This document shows, in pieces, positions 10,226 to 22,655 of a DNA stretch of 64,000 nt (positions are counted from its first letter, which is position 1; each line of letters begins with the position of its first letter). The position numbers and the translations under genes were made by a program. The notes beneath the pieces were generated by a model that worked only from the letters and a program-made list of their open reading frames with translations, made no database searches and was not told where the DNA came from. This DNA comes from Hyperoodon ampullatus (lineage: Eukaryota > Chordata > Mammalia > Artiodactyla > Ziphiidae), in the NCBI GenBank assembly GCA_949752795.1, contig OX457058.1:33606587-33670586 (forward strand), in the 5' to 3' direction.

Positions 10226-12917
10226 AATGGTAGCGATTATAGGTATCTTTTAAAGACGGTTGTGCTCTGCTTTTGACTTATGTTCACCAGCCCTCTATTC
10301 TCTTTCCTAACCTAGTAATTTTTTGATAGGGACTCCAGCTCCACTTTATATTCATGTTTGAGAACTTGTTGATGGAATCGATGAAAGTGCTGAAGTTGAT
10401 CACAATGAGGAAACAAACAAAACAAAACAAACAAAACTTGTTCACCAAAGAAAAATGCAAGAATTTTTGCATGAAACAAATCAGTTGCCTGTTTTTCCCA
10501 CCTGTACCACTTGGAGAAAAGATAAAGTAAGTAATTTTCAAAATCTTATCACAGCCCTCTGGTTGAAATGATCAATTCTTCCTGATTCTTCTCTCAAAAG
10601 AATGCAGGATCTTCCGAGGGACCTCTTTGACCTCTTGAAGGTGAAGTTCCCTTGGGTATTGATGGAGATTGGCCTCCACAGCCCCATTTCTGGATTCCTG
10701 CAGGGTGAAGTGAGGGGTTGCTGCACTAGGGCAGCACCTGGTCTAGGAAACCCCTGAGTGGTGGTTACCAGGCAGGAAGCGCATTCCCTTGTGCTTGAGC
10801 CTTGCTTGGCTGTGAGACCCTGACCAAGACATGCACTTGCTCTGCCTGGGGCATTGCCACTTATCTGTTCTCAGATAGATTTGAAAATTTCCTCCAGCTC
10901 CACCTTCGAGGGTCTGTCTGGTAGAAATCCCTAATATGGGACACACCACAGAAGTTTGGATAATGGAGTTGTAGTGGGTCCAATCTTACAGTTAGATTTT
11001 TTTTTTTCCCCACAAAATGTATGTGTGTATGTGTGCGTGTCTGTGTGTGTGTGTTTCTGCCAGTTTCACGTTCTGGGGCTCTTAGATTTTCCATATTTTT
11101 TTTCTTTAGTAGATCAGAAGTAATCTTAGCTCCCTCCATCTGAAAGGAGTGGAACTGAAGGATGCAGTCCACAGATGCTGGGAATCTTTCTGTGACTTTT
11201 GTCTACGCGGTAATGTGAACGGAGCAGGAGGACGTGGGCTCTGGCTGACGTTTAAGTCCCGGTTCTCTTCTCTGGACTCCCATGCAGTTCCAGTTTCCAG
11301 CATACAAGACTTTCTGGTAGGAAAACTATTGAACTACAGAACACTTCTGGAGTATAGGGGCCAAAGAGGAGAGGGACTGGCGTGAGAGGGAGAAAGGGCC
11401 TCTTCACAGATCCTGTGGCATTCTGCCTGTTGCAGCAGTGTCTGTGTGGCTGGGGCGGACGGATCAAATGGCAAGAGTGGCATTCGGGGGGAAGGCCGGC
11501 GGGATGACAGGGGTGAATTCAGTTACTCTCAGCCTCCTTTGAAGCCCGCCGCTTAAGTGACCCCCTTTTAGTACCTTCTGCGGTATTGACAGAGGAGCAC
11601 GAGTTGATAGGATAAAAACATTTTGCACTTGTAGTTATAAATCAAAAGAGAAATACAAGCATGTGTGTTGGGTTCCTAAAAAGAACAAAGTTGTGTTTAT
11701 GGGTTGCATTCACAAGAGCCTATATCCATGATCAATCTAGGCTACATCTCTCATTCCACACGACGGCAGATACCCAGATGGATCCTCTCATCTGAGTAAT
11801 GCATCAGTTGTCTCCTTTTGCTTGGTGTTTATCATCACATGGAGGCAACTCAGTTTCCTCTGCACAGGGAACAGGAAAGGATCGCATTCTTACTCTCGTA
11901 TCTGGTTAGGTTAGTAGGAGGTTAGGGTGGTAATGGGTTGGAGGGAGACTTCTCAGTACTGAGTTCCCTTTTATTGTTTCGCCAGCTGATAGCTGGGCCC
12001 TGAGCCTCCTTTCCCAAAGGCCTGGCATGTGGATATTTCGTTAAATTGGATAGGACTCTGGTGCCTATCTTAGTGACTCTCATTATCTGCACTTCCAGGG
12101 GCCATCCTAGTCTCTCTGGTAGGTTCCCTATCCTTCTTTTTCCTCTGTCTGCTTTGGTGCGAGGCTTCGTTCAAACCTGGCTCTTCAGAAGAGAGGCTGC
12201 ACGCAGAGAAATGTCATCAAATATACATTTGCTTTCTGCTTAGTTTCCTCAGTGCCCGGAAACACACTTCCCCACCCGGAGGGAGAGGAGCTGCTGCTCT
12301 CCCCGCCCCTGTAATTTTCCAGGGCCCCTCTCTAGGCTCAGCTTGGTTCCAGGCATCCGAATCCATCCTTCACTTCCCACCCCCTGCAGGTGTGGGAGCC
12401 TTCGGTAGGGGAGGGTGAGGTGGGGGAGCGCACAGGCAGCCGGCCTCCCCCACTGGCGCTTACTCAGAACAGGTTTCCTCTCTCTAGCTCCGGACAGCCT
12501 GGCTCCTTGCATGGGGATATTGCTGAGGCATTATCTTTGAATCTTCTGCAAGGACAGCCACATGATAGATCGAACTCGGGTTTAAAGTGCTTTGACCAGA
12601 CAACTGCTTTTGAAAACCCTGTGTGTATCTTTCCCTCAGCTGTCCATAAAAGAGCTTAGCCACCAGGCATTTTGTGTTACAGGGCAGGCACGTCTAGAAA
12701 CTGGTCCTTCCGGCATGTAAAGTATCTGTGCCGGACTTCTGCCTCTCCCGTTTCTAGGCATCACTGGAGGGGAGGGAGCAAGAGGGCTGCAGACCCCCCC
12801 CAGGAAGCTGCTGCACTCTTTGGCCTTTTCTGGGGTCAGGAGTTCATGCTGTTGGCCTGAGACTTTGTGGCTATAAGGCATGGACCCAGCCCATGGGACT
12901 GAGGAAAGTACAGTGGG
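10226..12917. other. Unique sequence, downstream of the promoter
   Basis: No exon could be supported. Small features: an (AAAC)n-like run near 10410-10437 and an interrupted TG tract at about 11020-11055 preceded by a T-run. The region is free of young SINE or L1 insertions. Confidence 0.5.
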
Positions 12918-13062
12918 CAGGACTTTTCAGACTTTCATAGGCAAACACATCACAGGGGCGCTTGTTAAAATGCAAGTTCTGATCGGGTAGGTCTGGGGTG
13001 GAGCCTGAGCATCTGCATTTCTCACAAGCTCCCAGGTGATGGTGCTGGTTCGTGGAGCTCCC
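12918..13062 (+). mobile_element. MER5-like hAT remnant
   Basis: The stretch 'cacatcacaggggcgcttg ... ggtctggggtggagcctgagcatctgcattt ... gctcccaggtgatggtgct' follows the order of the non-autonomous MER5 family. Terminal inverted repeats are too decayed to define the ends. Confidence 0.65.
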
Positions 13063-13689
13063 TTTGGGTCGCCAGGGCTTACATCACTGCTGACCTTCTG
13101 TGACGCTAACTCAACTCTTTTTGGTATAATTTAAGTCCATTTCTGATGTCCGAGTAGATGGGGCCCAGCTGGCCTGTGTCCTCCTAATGACCTTCTAACG
13201 ACCCTTCAAATTCTTGGAGATAATTATTGTCACTTCTAAGCTGTCTTATCAGTAGACTAAATATCTTGAACCCCTTTGAGTTTCCCCTTTTCCTGGTCAT
13301 AATAAATTTTCCAAAGCTCTCTGGACCGAGTTACTTTTAAGTGCAAGACCATTGTGCAAATGGCAATTTATCTTTGCCTGGCAGAGGCATTTGAATGTAA
13401 TTTTGGTGGTATTAAGAGATCACTTGGGGAATTTCATCTCACTCTGGTTCCAGACACTGAGAATGCCTGTTTACATTTAAACAACTTGACTTGACTCTGA
13501 AGATCACAACTTTTTTTTTTTTGGAACCTGAAAATGAAATTCAAGGCTCAATTATCTTCCTCAGCTGCCCTCCCTGTAGCCTTCCTGTGGGGATGAGCTG
13601 GTAATCAGAGATGCCCCCTGCAGCCCAAGATGCAAGGGTGCAGTTGCATTCAGTCACCCACTGCCGCATCTGGAAGCAGGGAAGAAACT
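13063..13689. other. Unique sequence
   Basis: Only a T-run at about 13511-13522 stands out. No ORF, RNA or repeat recognised. Confidence 0.45.
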
Positions 13690-14000
13690 GAGTACAAGGT
13701 TTTGAGCATCTTCTACGGGGCAGGCCCTGTGTTAGCCACTGGGGAGACAGAGATGAATAAATGGTCTCTGTTCTCCAGAGCTAACAGTCCCTTGGGGGGA
13801 GCAGACATCAATGTCAGCAGTTGCCATGCAGTGTGACCAAGGCTAGGACAGATGGGTCAGGAGGTGTTGTGGGCAGGGGGCCTGCCGGGGGAAGGCAAAG
13901 CCAGGGGACATCCCAGGAAGCTTCCCTGAGAAGGGGCATGAGAAGAGGTGCGTCTAGAAGGATTTGCGGTTTACAGGGATTTTTCTGGTGAAACCAATGT
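13690..14000 (-). mobile_element. L2 LINE 3' end
   Basis: Antisense L2: 'gagcatcttctacggggcaggccctgtgttagccactggggagacagagatgaataaatgg', then 'agctaacagtcccttgggg', then 'aggaagcttccctgagaag'. A truncated, non-coding 3' fragment. The right boundary is soft. Confidence 0.7.
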
Positions 14001-16821
14001 AGGGAGTGGAGTTCAGAAGGCATTCTACACAGAGAGGGGGCCATGGGGAAAGATCCAGAAGCATAGACAGGCTTAAACCTTTCACCTCGTGCAACCCCTC
14101 AGTTGCACAAAGCTCTGTACCTGAGCTGCCCAGACCTTGGGCCACACCTGACCAAAGAGAGGGAGTCCTTCTGGGCAGCTGTAGGTCTCTGGGGCCTTTT
14201 GTTTCTTGGGCCAGTGGTTTAAAATTACTTTAACCATATTTTTTCCATAAAATCTTACTAAATCCTAATGTACAAACCAGAGGAAATGTGGCTGTGGCTG
14301 GGAGTAGGGGTTTGGTTTTTGTCTTGATGTCCCCAAGGGATTCCACGGAGCTCTATGGGTCCCAAGGAAGACAGTTTGGAAACCTCTGTCTGGAGCATTT
14401 CCTTTTGCTTTTGGCAGTCACATTAGGAGTGTTACCTTAGTCTTATCGTGGTTTGTCTTGCTATGTCTTCTTCACGTTCTAGATGTCTTGCTGGTTGTTG
14501 TGTCAACAATTTTCAACGAAAAGAAACCAGAATTATCCCGTGTGACACTCTAACAAACGTGGGGTATATGGGGTATGGGTGGGGAAGGAAACATGGCAGG
14601 TGCTGTCTCAAAAAACTCCAGCCGTAGAGGACCACTGGAGGAGGAAAATGGAGCTGTGAACTTCTTGCAGAAATGGGCTTTTTATTTTCAACTTTGTTAC
14701 TCAACCTTTTCTAATCTTACAAGGCTTTTCAGAGTCTATAAAAGCTGGCAAGAAAAAAAAAAGCATACTTCCAGGGTATAAGACTCAACAAATTCTACCC
14801 AGGATCTTGCATCCCTTTTCATTGATGTAGCCAAGAGTGAGTTTTGAAAAGGGACTGTAAGCCAGAAATACAAGAATGGAAAAGTTCCACTGGCGCAGGG
14901 TGAGGCGGAAGGTTTCAGTTCGAGCTGGAGCTCCTGTGGGCATCTTACAAAGCTCTCTTAAAGGAGAAAATGGATACTCTAAATGGGACAACGCCCAAAG
15001 AGAGCCCCACCCCTCACTGATGGGTGCTCCCAGTCCTCAGAAAGGGATCTGAAGAGCTCCCTCTGTTCACAGAGCCAGCTCCAAAAACATCATCATATGA
15101 CTGATTTAAGGTGATGAAAGTAAGGCATGTTCAGTCCAGAGAGCTCCACGGGGTATGTGAGGAACGCGGATGGAAGGAAGAGGCAGACGAGAGTTCCCTC
15201 CAGGACGGGCATCTGTAGTTGTTGGGGCTTGTTCTGCTGCCAGACCAACAACGCACGGAACTGGGCAGTGTCAGGGAAGGCCGGAGAGCGGGTGCTCAGC
15301 AGCCTCTGTATCCAGATGGCCTCGTGTCCAGAGGTCTTGCTATCAGCCCCCCATTGCCTTGGAAACTGGAACACCCGGAACTATGGCCTTGACTCCCAAA
15401 CCATGGGGATTCAGCTTCCCCTTGCTTCCTAGGGCGGAACTTAGGCTGGGACGGGTGACCAAAGACACTGGTTCCCTAGGTCCCACAGGACTGTCTGATG
15501 GGTGGCCAGTGATGAGCCCGAGCTGTCCACTTGGATGCAGAGGCTGCTGCCCGGCTCTCACCACACTGCATGCCCTCCTTCCCTCCACTCTCCTGAGGGG
15601 GCATTGGTGCCTGCATGTGGGCAGTGAGGACACTGATGCCCAAGGGTACAGAGCTGGTACAGGATGACATCTTGGGTGTCTGTCTAGCTCTTAGTCCAAT
15701 GCATCACTCACCCGGGTGCCTTCTTTCCAGGGCTCTTGTCCTTGCTGAGTGGTGCGGGCCGTTATTCCCAGCTTGGTCTCCTCGAGTCCCCCAGATTGCT
15801 GGGTCTCCAGAGCCTCCCAGGGGACAGCGGGCATGCCAAACTGTTCTCCTTCCTGTAAAGGACAACAACAATGAACCTCAAAAGGATTGAGCCGGGGAGC
15901 AGATTTAGGCAAACTGTTAAATTTTTTCATTTTAAAAACAAACTGGTGGTTTATGACGAGCCTGTTTCAAAGCTGACTGTGTTACAGCCCCTGAGTAATT
16001 CACTCGTATGCTCATTTTCCAAAGGTTTGGATTCAGGAAAACCTCAAACATAGTGGCTAAGTACTTTTCCTTTCCTTTAAAAATTGTGTTTATTTTGGGA
16101 GGAATTTAATCCATATGTTTCAGATCTATTTCCATGTTACTCAGCAAAAGGTTGTTATTTGCCCAACATTGCTAAGCCATGAGTGTGCTTGGGTCCTTTC
16201 TCTTTCCTTCCCACAGCCGTCCCCAGGCTCTACGCAGTGGGTGCTCACAGCTGAGCCCTGGGCTTGTGGCTGGTCGATTCTGTAGCCTTTTATGAGACAC
16301 AAGCAAATGTAGGTACGAGAGGTAAAAAGAAAAATCAGTAATACTGGTTCTGTCTTCATTTAACATTTCGATATTTGATTCGCGATAGATTTTTTGCATT
16401 CATTTCAGTTTGTAAAATATTGCATTACAATATTAGCTATAGTGATGACTGAGTTCTCACCCTTCTCCCGACTGACCCCCTCTAGGGCTCATTCCTGTTG
16501 GGAAGTCAAAGTCCTTACCGTCAGTGCTGGTTCTGTTCTGATATTTTCTGATGCAGATATCGGTGCCAGAGACAGACAAACAAGCTTTGGGGATGCTAAA
16601 GGCGCCTCCAGCTCTTAACCTACCTGTTGATCTGAACTGGGGGTGTAGAAGTCTTAGGGAAAGCGGAGAAGAGACGTATGTGGGTCCTCTTTAGACGTCC
16701 ATGTGATCTGAAGCCGATATTTTCCCTTCTCCGTTCCTTAACTTCCTTTTTGGAGAGGAAAGGAATTGTGGTGTTCCCTTGTAGAATGTTTTGCCAGTTA
16801 TGCTGGGCGGATGTGTCACTA
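14001..16821. other. Unique sequence
   Basis: No young repeats. Overlapping open frames at 15127-15667 on both strands (up to 165 codons) coincide with a locally GC-rich stretch. They show no domain, no splice structure and no Kozak site, so I regard them as chance. Confidence 0.45.
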
Positions 16822-16836
16822 TGTCTTTGACTTCTT

Positions 16837-17264
16837 TTTTTTTTTTTTTTTTTAGTTTCTGCTTTATAACAAAGTGAATCAGTTATACATATACATCTGT
16901 TCCCACATCCCTTCCCTCTTGCGTCTCCCTCCCTCCCACCCTCCCTATCCCACCCCTCTAGGTGGTCACAAAGCACCGAGCTGATCTCCCTGTGCTATGC
17001 GGCTGCTTCCCACTAGCTATCTATTTTATGTTTGGTAGTGTATATATGTCCATGCCTCTCTCTTGCTTTGTCACAGCTTACCCTTCCCCCTCCCCATATC
17101 CTCAAGTCCATTCTCAAGTAGGTCTGTGTCTTTATTCCTGTTTTACCCCTAGGTTCTTCATGACACTTTTTTTTTCTTAAATTCCATATATATGTGTCAG
17201 CATACGGTATTTGTCTTTCTCTTTCTGACTTACTTCACTCTGTATGACAGACTCTAGGTCTATC
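16837..17264 (-). mobile_element. Young 5'-truncated L1 tail
   Basis: 428 bp of antisense L1: a T-run (A-tail) at 16837-16853, 3' UTR text beginning 'agtttctgctttataac', ending just inside ORF2 at 'agactctaggtct'. A perfect 15-bp target duplication, TGTCTTTGACTTCTT, is at 16822-16836 and 17265-17279. Low divergence suggests a cetacean-age insertion. Confidence 0.95.
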
Positions 17265-17279
17265 TGTCTTTGACTTCTT

Positions 17280-18267
17280 AAGAAGACATTGAGTTTACCA
17301 GATTTCTTAATTCAGTTCCTGGTAACAAAAGAGAAAGCAGTTGTGGGATTTGGGCTTCGGAACTTTCACATGCAAGGATTTCTTCTCATTTAAGTGATTT
17401 TGTAAAAATAAAAAGGCACAGCAATCTTGGTGGCGTCGATTTGGTTCACAGCTTTGAAGAAGCTGGGAGTTTCCTTTGGCCACCTAACTGTGGGCTGTGC
17501 ATACACTTGAGCTTTCCAGGTGGCTGAGCTGAAATCTGTTTTCAGTTTTAAAATCGTTGGGCAATGTTGTTCCAAATGGTAACATATCCCAGGATTTTCT
17601 GAGAATGACCAGGTAGTGAAGCTCATTTTTACTTTCAACATTCCCCACATACAGTTACTTTAAACAAGAAGCTATTTTTAACATGGAAAAAAGATGATGC
17701 TTCTATTGAATCTTGCTTAATAAGCATGAACTTGAGCTTCGGCTCTGCTGAGGTTGCTTGAGGACATCACCTCTCCAAGGTCAAGGGGAACAGAGAGGGG
17801 TGGAGTCGCACTTTGAATGGGGGATGTCCGCTTCACACAGGGCCCTTTGGTGGACTTTCTGGGAAGCGTGGGGCAAGGCGAGGGTTTCCCCTCAGTGTGG
17901 AGCACGGGGCTGGCTCCCATCTCAGCCGCTCCCAGGATAAGACAGTCATTTCTTCATTCAGGGCTCAGAGGCAGAGACTCTTTTACGTTCTGTTCTATTC
18001 CCAAGGACTAGCACATAGTAGGTACTCAAATGTGAATTACATGTACCAATGCATGAGTCCTGCCTCTGAGTCCCAACCCTCGTCCCACGCGCCCCCCGCC
18101 CCCCCCCCGCCCCCACAAGCATATGCTTTTCTCGCGGTGGAATAGAGTTGATGCTGAGTCTTGTGTATTCTGCTCTGGGAATTGAATGAACCCTGAGCCT
18201 GCCAATCACCTTCTCGGAGGTGTGTACTCTGGTGGCCCTGTGGTTATTCTCATCATGTTTATTCATA
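17280..18267. other. Unique sequence with a C-rich run
   Basis: Holds a C-run at about 18090-18114 (CCCCCCGCCCCCCCCCG). Otherwise no repeats or supported exons. Confidence 0.45.
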
Positions 18268-18470
18268 TCCAGTGCTTCTTGAGCGCTTACTAGGTTCAGG
18301 CACCATGCAGAGAACTTTACATACAGCACCTCAGTTAATCCTCCTGACAGCTCTGAGGCAAGTCAAGGCATCAGGTGGAGGAGACTCTGTGAGATCCACC
18401 TGAGGTCACTTGCCTGGATGTCATGGAGTTGACACAGGTCTGTGTGAGTCCAGAAACCCATGCTCTGAAT
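18268..18470 (-). mobile_element. MIR SINE
   Basis: Antisense MIR: 'cttcttgagcgcttactaggttcaggcacc', 'tcagttaatcctcctgacag', then 'gaggtcacttgcctggatgtc'. Nearly full length. Confidence 0.8.
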
Positions 18471-18574
18471 AATGACTGATGTTGCCTGATTCTTAAACTC
18501 GGAGAAAGCACGTTTAGGGGAATATCGTAATTCATAATAAAGCAGTTTGAGAATAATGGCCACCCAAACACACT

Positions 18575-19180
18575 TGTTGATTCACCAGTTCTTTCTGGAC
18601 ACCTGGGATTCAGAAATGACTCCTTGGCATCTCCCTGCCATGGAGAAGCTCCCAGTTGAGGAGATGGACAGACAGGCGTTCAGGTACCTACAGTCTGTGC
18701 TGTAAGGCAGGTGTGGACAAGGTGGAAGCCCTACAGATTGATGAGAAATAACTGCTGGGGAAAGAGACAAGACATCATGGGGAACTGTTTTTTGATTGGG
18801 CCTTTTTTTTCAATTAAAAATTTTTTTTCTTTTATTTTTGGCCGCACCGCGCAGCATGCAGGATCCTAGCTCCCCGACCAGGGCTCGAACCCGCTCCCCC
18901 TGCAGTGGAAGTGCAGTCTTAACCACTGGACAGCCAGGGAAGTTCTGATGGGGCCTTGAAGGAGTGTCCAGTTTGCTGGCCGGAGAAGAGAGGGTTTGGA
19001 AGGCAGGAATAGCCTGAACTAAATTTAGAGAATCTAGAAAGCAGATATTTGGGGGAAGGTCTAGGAGTTCTCTGGAAATGAGACTGTAAAAGTGGGGGCA
19101 GGTGGTGATGGTGCTTAAAAGCTGAGTCAGGACGTTTGGCCTTTCATGTAAGTGGTTTTGACGAGGGAAGGGGGTGTCAT
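18575..19180 (-). mobile_element. L2 LINE fragment, split by a SINE
   Basis: Diverged antisense L2 order: 'ttgttgattcaccagttctttctgg', 'atggagaagctcccagttg', then past the SINE 'ggaaggcaggaatagcctg' and 'tctggaaatgagactg'. Non-coding. Confidence 0.5.
18805..18945 (-). mobile_element. Short CHR-type SINE
   Basis: Minus-strand copy with T-rich tail at 18805-18840 and antisense head ending 'ccagggaagttc'. Target duplication TGAT(T/G)GGGCCTT at 18793-18804 and 18946-18957. Confidence 0.93.
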
Positions 19181-20284
19181 CAGTAGTTGGACATTAGACT
19201 GTTGTTCCTGGTGGCAGGTGGCTTGGGTTGGGCTTGTGTTCCTCAGTCCTAAGGGTGGTCTTGGCAGGAAGCCCGTTCCAGAATACCAGTTCTCACTTGA
19301 GAATGTAGCTCCTAGGGCCCAGCAAAGGCAGTAAGGAAAACTGCACTGCCTACAGTGAATTATTGGTGCCCGGACAAGAGGGAAATGGGGAGAACATTAA
19401 ATCGGAAATATTTCAGGGATCTCGTGGCCCGAGACCCTGCCAACGTGAGGTCTGGTCCTTCTGCAGGTAGAGCTCCAAGGCTTTGAGAAAAATGTTCTGA
19501 GACTCATGAGTCTTCGGGATTATCCCTCCAGACTGATGCATCCCTGCTTTCTGTATCCAGTCTCACTGTGGGGTCAGAGCATTCTAGTCTTCATCCCGTG
19601 GCCTTTGTGCTGATTTCTTTTGTAAGCACCTTCATAATTCTTCACACATTCTTGGGCAGATTCCTAACTGCTTTGTTTGACTGACCTGTAGCAGAAGTGG
19701 TGGAAGGAATGTGGGTGAAAGGGACAGAATTTTCACGAGAGGCTCGCCTTGAGGAGGAAGGAGAGAGCAGTCACTGTGAAAGATGTTAGTCCAGTTCTAA
19801 TAGTCCAGCTTGAACTGGATGAAACAGATACTCTGAACGCTGTCTGGCCTGCAGAGGTGCCAGGGTGACCTTCCAGCCTTCATCTCTTTCCTGCCCTGTA
19901 GCTGCGATTAGACATTCAGGTGATTTCAGTGAACTAAACCCATCCACAGATATTCTCTTAGTGTTGCTTCTGTACCCAGGACTGTATTTCGTCCTACAGC
20001 AAATCTAAGAGGGCCCATCAAATGACCAGAGGAGAGAGAGGTCATGAGGTCTGGGGCTCTGCCCTCTGACAGAAACATATTAGTTTAGATTCCGATCATC
20101 AATATCTCCAAGAGGGTTCTAATCAGATGAACGGAGAGAAATATGAAGGAAGTATTTCAGGAAAGACTCCTTTAGATTTTGCTGACTACAGAATTAACTG
20201 TTTTTTATATTCCTTCCTCATCATGTTTTCAAGCTCTTTAGCTTATATTTTCCTTGATTATAGGATGTTAGAGATGGTGTCACG
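19181..20284. other. Unique sequence
   Basis: No feature recognised on either strand. Confidence 0.45.
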
Positions 20285-20435
20285 AGCTGAAAAGGGGGCA
20301 TGAGCTTTGGAGCCTCGCAGATCTAACTGCAAATCTGCCTCCGCCACTGATGAGCTCTGTGACTGTGGACAAGTTACTTCACCTCTTGGTGCCCCCTAAA
20401 ACGGGATGATTGTGTATTATTCTGAGAATAATCCA
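20285..20435 (+). mobile_element. MIR SINE
   Basis: Sense MIR core: 'gagctttggagcctcgcag', 'ctgcctccgccactgatgagctctgtgactgtggacaagttacttcacctc'. The 3' end is decayed. Confidence 0.8.
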
Positions 20436-20818
20436 TGGCAAATAATAGTGAAATAATACACGGCAAACTTCTTAGAGTTGTGACCTGGTACATACGAGGT
20501 ATATAGAATGGCATTTCTCTTCCATTTGTTGACGGACTTGATTGAATTAGTAGACATTTTAAGTGGAGAGGGCAGTGCTGTAACTTCTGGGGGCATTTTC
20601 AAACGTTCGGACTTCAGTAAACTCGGGGAAGTATCCAGTCCCGCAGCCACCATCTGAATGGCCCAGGCATGCGCTCCAGAGGTCGAGTGCAGAGGAAAAG
20701 ATTGTGTGCCAAGTTCAGCATCCGCGGGGGCAGGGGACTGGGTCCTCCTGGCTCACCACTGCCTCTCCAGAACTGAGCTGGTGCTTAACACACATGTATG
20801 AATGAATGACATTTTAAA

Positions 20819-21074
20819 TAAATTCAAAAAAATTTTTATTGATGTATAGTTGATTTTCAATGTTGTGTTAGTTTCAGGTGTACAGCAAAGTGTCAGTTAT
20901 ATTTATATTCTTTTTCAGATTCTTTTCCATTATAGGTTATTATAAGATATTGAATATAGCTCCTGTGGTATATAGTAGGTCCTTGTTGTTTATTTTATAT
21001 ATAGTAGTGTATATTTGTTCATCCCAAACTCCTAATTTATCCCCCCCACCTCTTTCCCCTTTGGTAACCATAAG
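20819..21074 (-). mobile_element. 5'-truncated L1 tail
   Basis: Antisense L1 3' UTR ('ttttattgatgtatagttg ... ggtgtacagcaaagtg'). A 19-20 bp target duplication, TGAATGAATGA(C/T)ATTT(T)AAA, is at 20799-20818 and 21075-21093. It landed immediately beside the 3' end of the next L1. Confidence 0.9.
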
Positions 21075-21093
21075 TGAATGAATGATATTTAAA

Positions 21094-22237
21094 ATTTTTT
21101 TTAATTTTTTAAAATTTTATTGAACTATAGTTGTTTACAATGTTGTGTTAATTTCTGCTGTACAGCAAAGTGATGGTTACACATATACATATATTCTTTT
21201 TCATATTTTTTTATTATGGTTTATCACAGGATGTTGAATATAGTTCCCTGTGCTATACAGTAGGACCTTGTTGTTTATCCATCCTATATATAATAGTTTG
21301 GACCTGCTAATCCCAAGCTCCCAGTACTTCCCTCCCCTCCCCTCCTTCCTCTTGGCAACCACTAGTCTGTTCTCTGTGTCTTTGAGTCTGTTTCTGTTTT
21401 GGAGATATGTTCACTTGTGTTGTATTTTAGATTCCACGTATAAGTGATATATGGTATTTGTCTTTTTCTTTCTGACTTACTTCGCTTAGTATGATAATCT
21501 CTAGGTCCATTTCCGTGTTGCTGCAAATGGCATTATTTCATTCTTTTTATGGCTGAGTAATATTCCATTGTATATATGTACCACATCTTCTTTATCCATT
21601 CCTCTGTTGATGGACATTTAGGTTGCTTCCATGTCCTGGCTATTGTAAATAGTGCTGCAGTGAACATTGGGTGCATGTATCTTTTTGAATTATGGTTTTC
21701 TCTGGATATATGCCCAGGAGTGGGATTGCTGGGTCATATGGTTGGTAGCTCTATTTTTAGTTATTTTTTTAAATTAATTAATTAATTAATTTTTGGCCGT
21801 GTTGGGTCTTCGTTGCTGCCCGCAGGCTTTCTCTAGTTGTGGTGAGCGGGGGCCACTCTTTGTTGTGGTGTGTGGGCTTCTCGCTGCAGTGGCTTCTCTT
21901 GTTGCGGAGCACGGGCTCTAGGTGCGCAGGCTTCAGTAGTTGTGGCACACGGGTTTGGTAGTTGTGGCGCACGGGCTTAGTTGCTCCGTGGCATGTGGGA
22001 TCTTCCTGGACCAGGGCTCGAACCCGTGTCCCCTGAATTGGCAGGTGGATTCTTAACCACTGCGCCACCAGGGAAGTCCCTATTTTTAGTTTTTTAAGGA
22101 ACCTCCATACTGTTCTCCATAGTGGCTACACCAGTTTACATTCCCACCAACAGTGCAGGGGGGTTCCCTTTTCTCCACACCCTCTCCAGCATTTATTGTT
22201 TGTAGATTTTTTGATGATGGCCATTCTGACTGGTGTG
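21094..22237 (-). mobile_element. L1 tail (3' UTR and ORF2 C-terminus)
   Basis: Antisense L1 running from the A-tail (T-rich 21094-21118) through the 3' UTR to the ORF2 C-terminal region. The text 'cttctttatccattcctctgttgatgg' is near 21590 and 'ctgttctccatagtggctac' near 22110. Split by a SINE at 21767-22079. It ends abruptly at 22237, where L1 sequence continues in the opposite orientation. Confidence 0.9.
21767..22079 (-). mobile_element. CHR SINE (long form)
   Basis: Minus-strand copy with (ATTA)n tail at 21773-21792 and antisense head ending 'ccaccagggaagtccc'. The duplication CTATTTTTAGTT...TTTTTTAA surrounds it (about 21751-21766 and 22080-22097). Inserted into the L1 tail. Confidence 0.93.
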
Positions 22238-22655
22238 ACATGGATGGACCTAGAGATTGTCATACAGAGTGAAGTAAGTCAGAAAGAGAAAAACAAATAT
22301 ATAATATTGCTTATATGTGGAATCTAGAAAAACAGTACACATGAACTTATTTGCAAAACAGAAATAGAGATACAGAGGTAGAGAACAAACGTATGGATAC
22401 CAAGGGGGGAAGCGGGGTGTGATGAATTGGGAGATTGGGATTGACATATATACACTACTACGTATAAAATAGATAACTAATGAGAACCTACTGTATAGCA
22501 CAGGGAACTCTGCTTAGTCCTCTGTGGTGACCTAAATGGGAAAGAAATCCAAAAAAGAGGAGACATATGTATACGTATAGCTGATTCACTTTGCTGTACA
22601 GCAGAAACTAACACAATATTGTAAAGTAACTATACGCCAGTTGAAAACAAAAAAC
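22238..22655 (+). mobile_element. L1 tail in opposite orientation
   Basis: Sense L1 starting inside the ORF2 C-terminus ('atggatggacctagagattg') and ending in the 3' UTR and an A-rich end (about 22640-22655). With the preceding minus-strand L1 it forms inverted arms: 21115-21512 against 22238-22640. Confidence 0.9.

Noticed and set aside
15127..15667. Overlapping frames on both strands up to 165 codons
   Set aside because: Openness on both strands in a GC-rich patch indicates scarcity of stop codons rather than coding selection.
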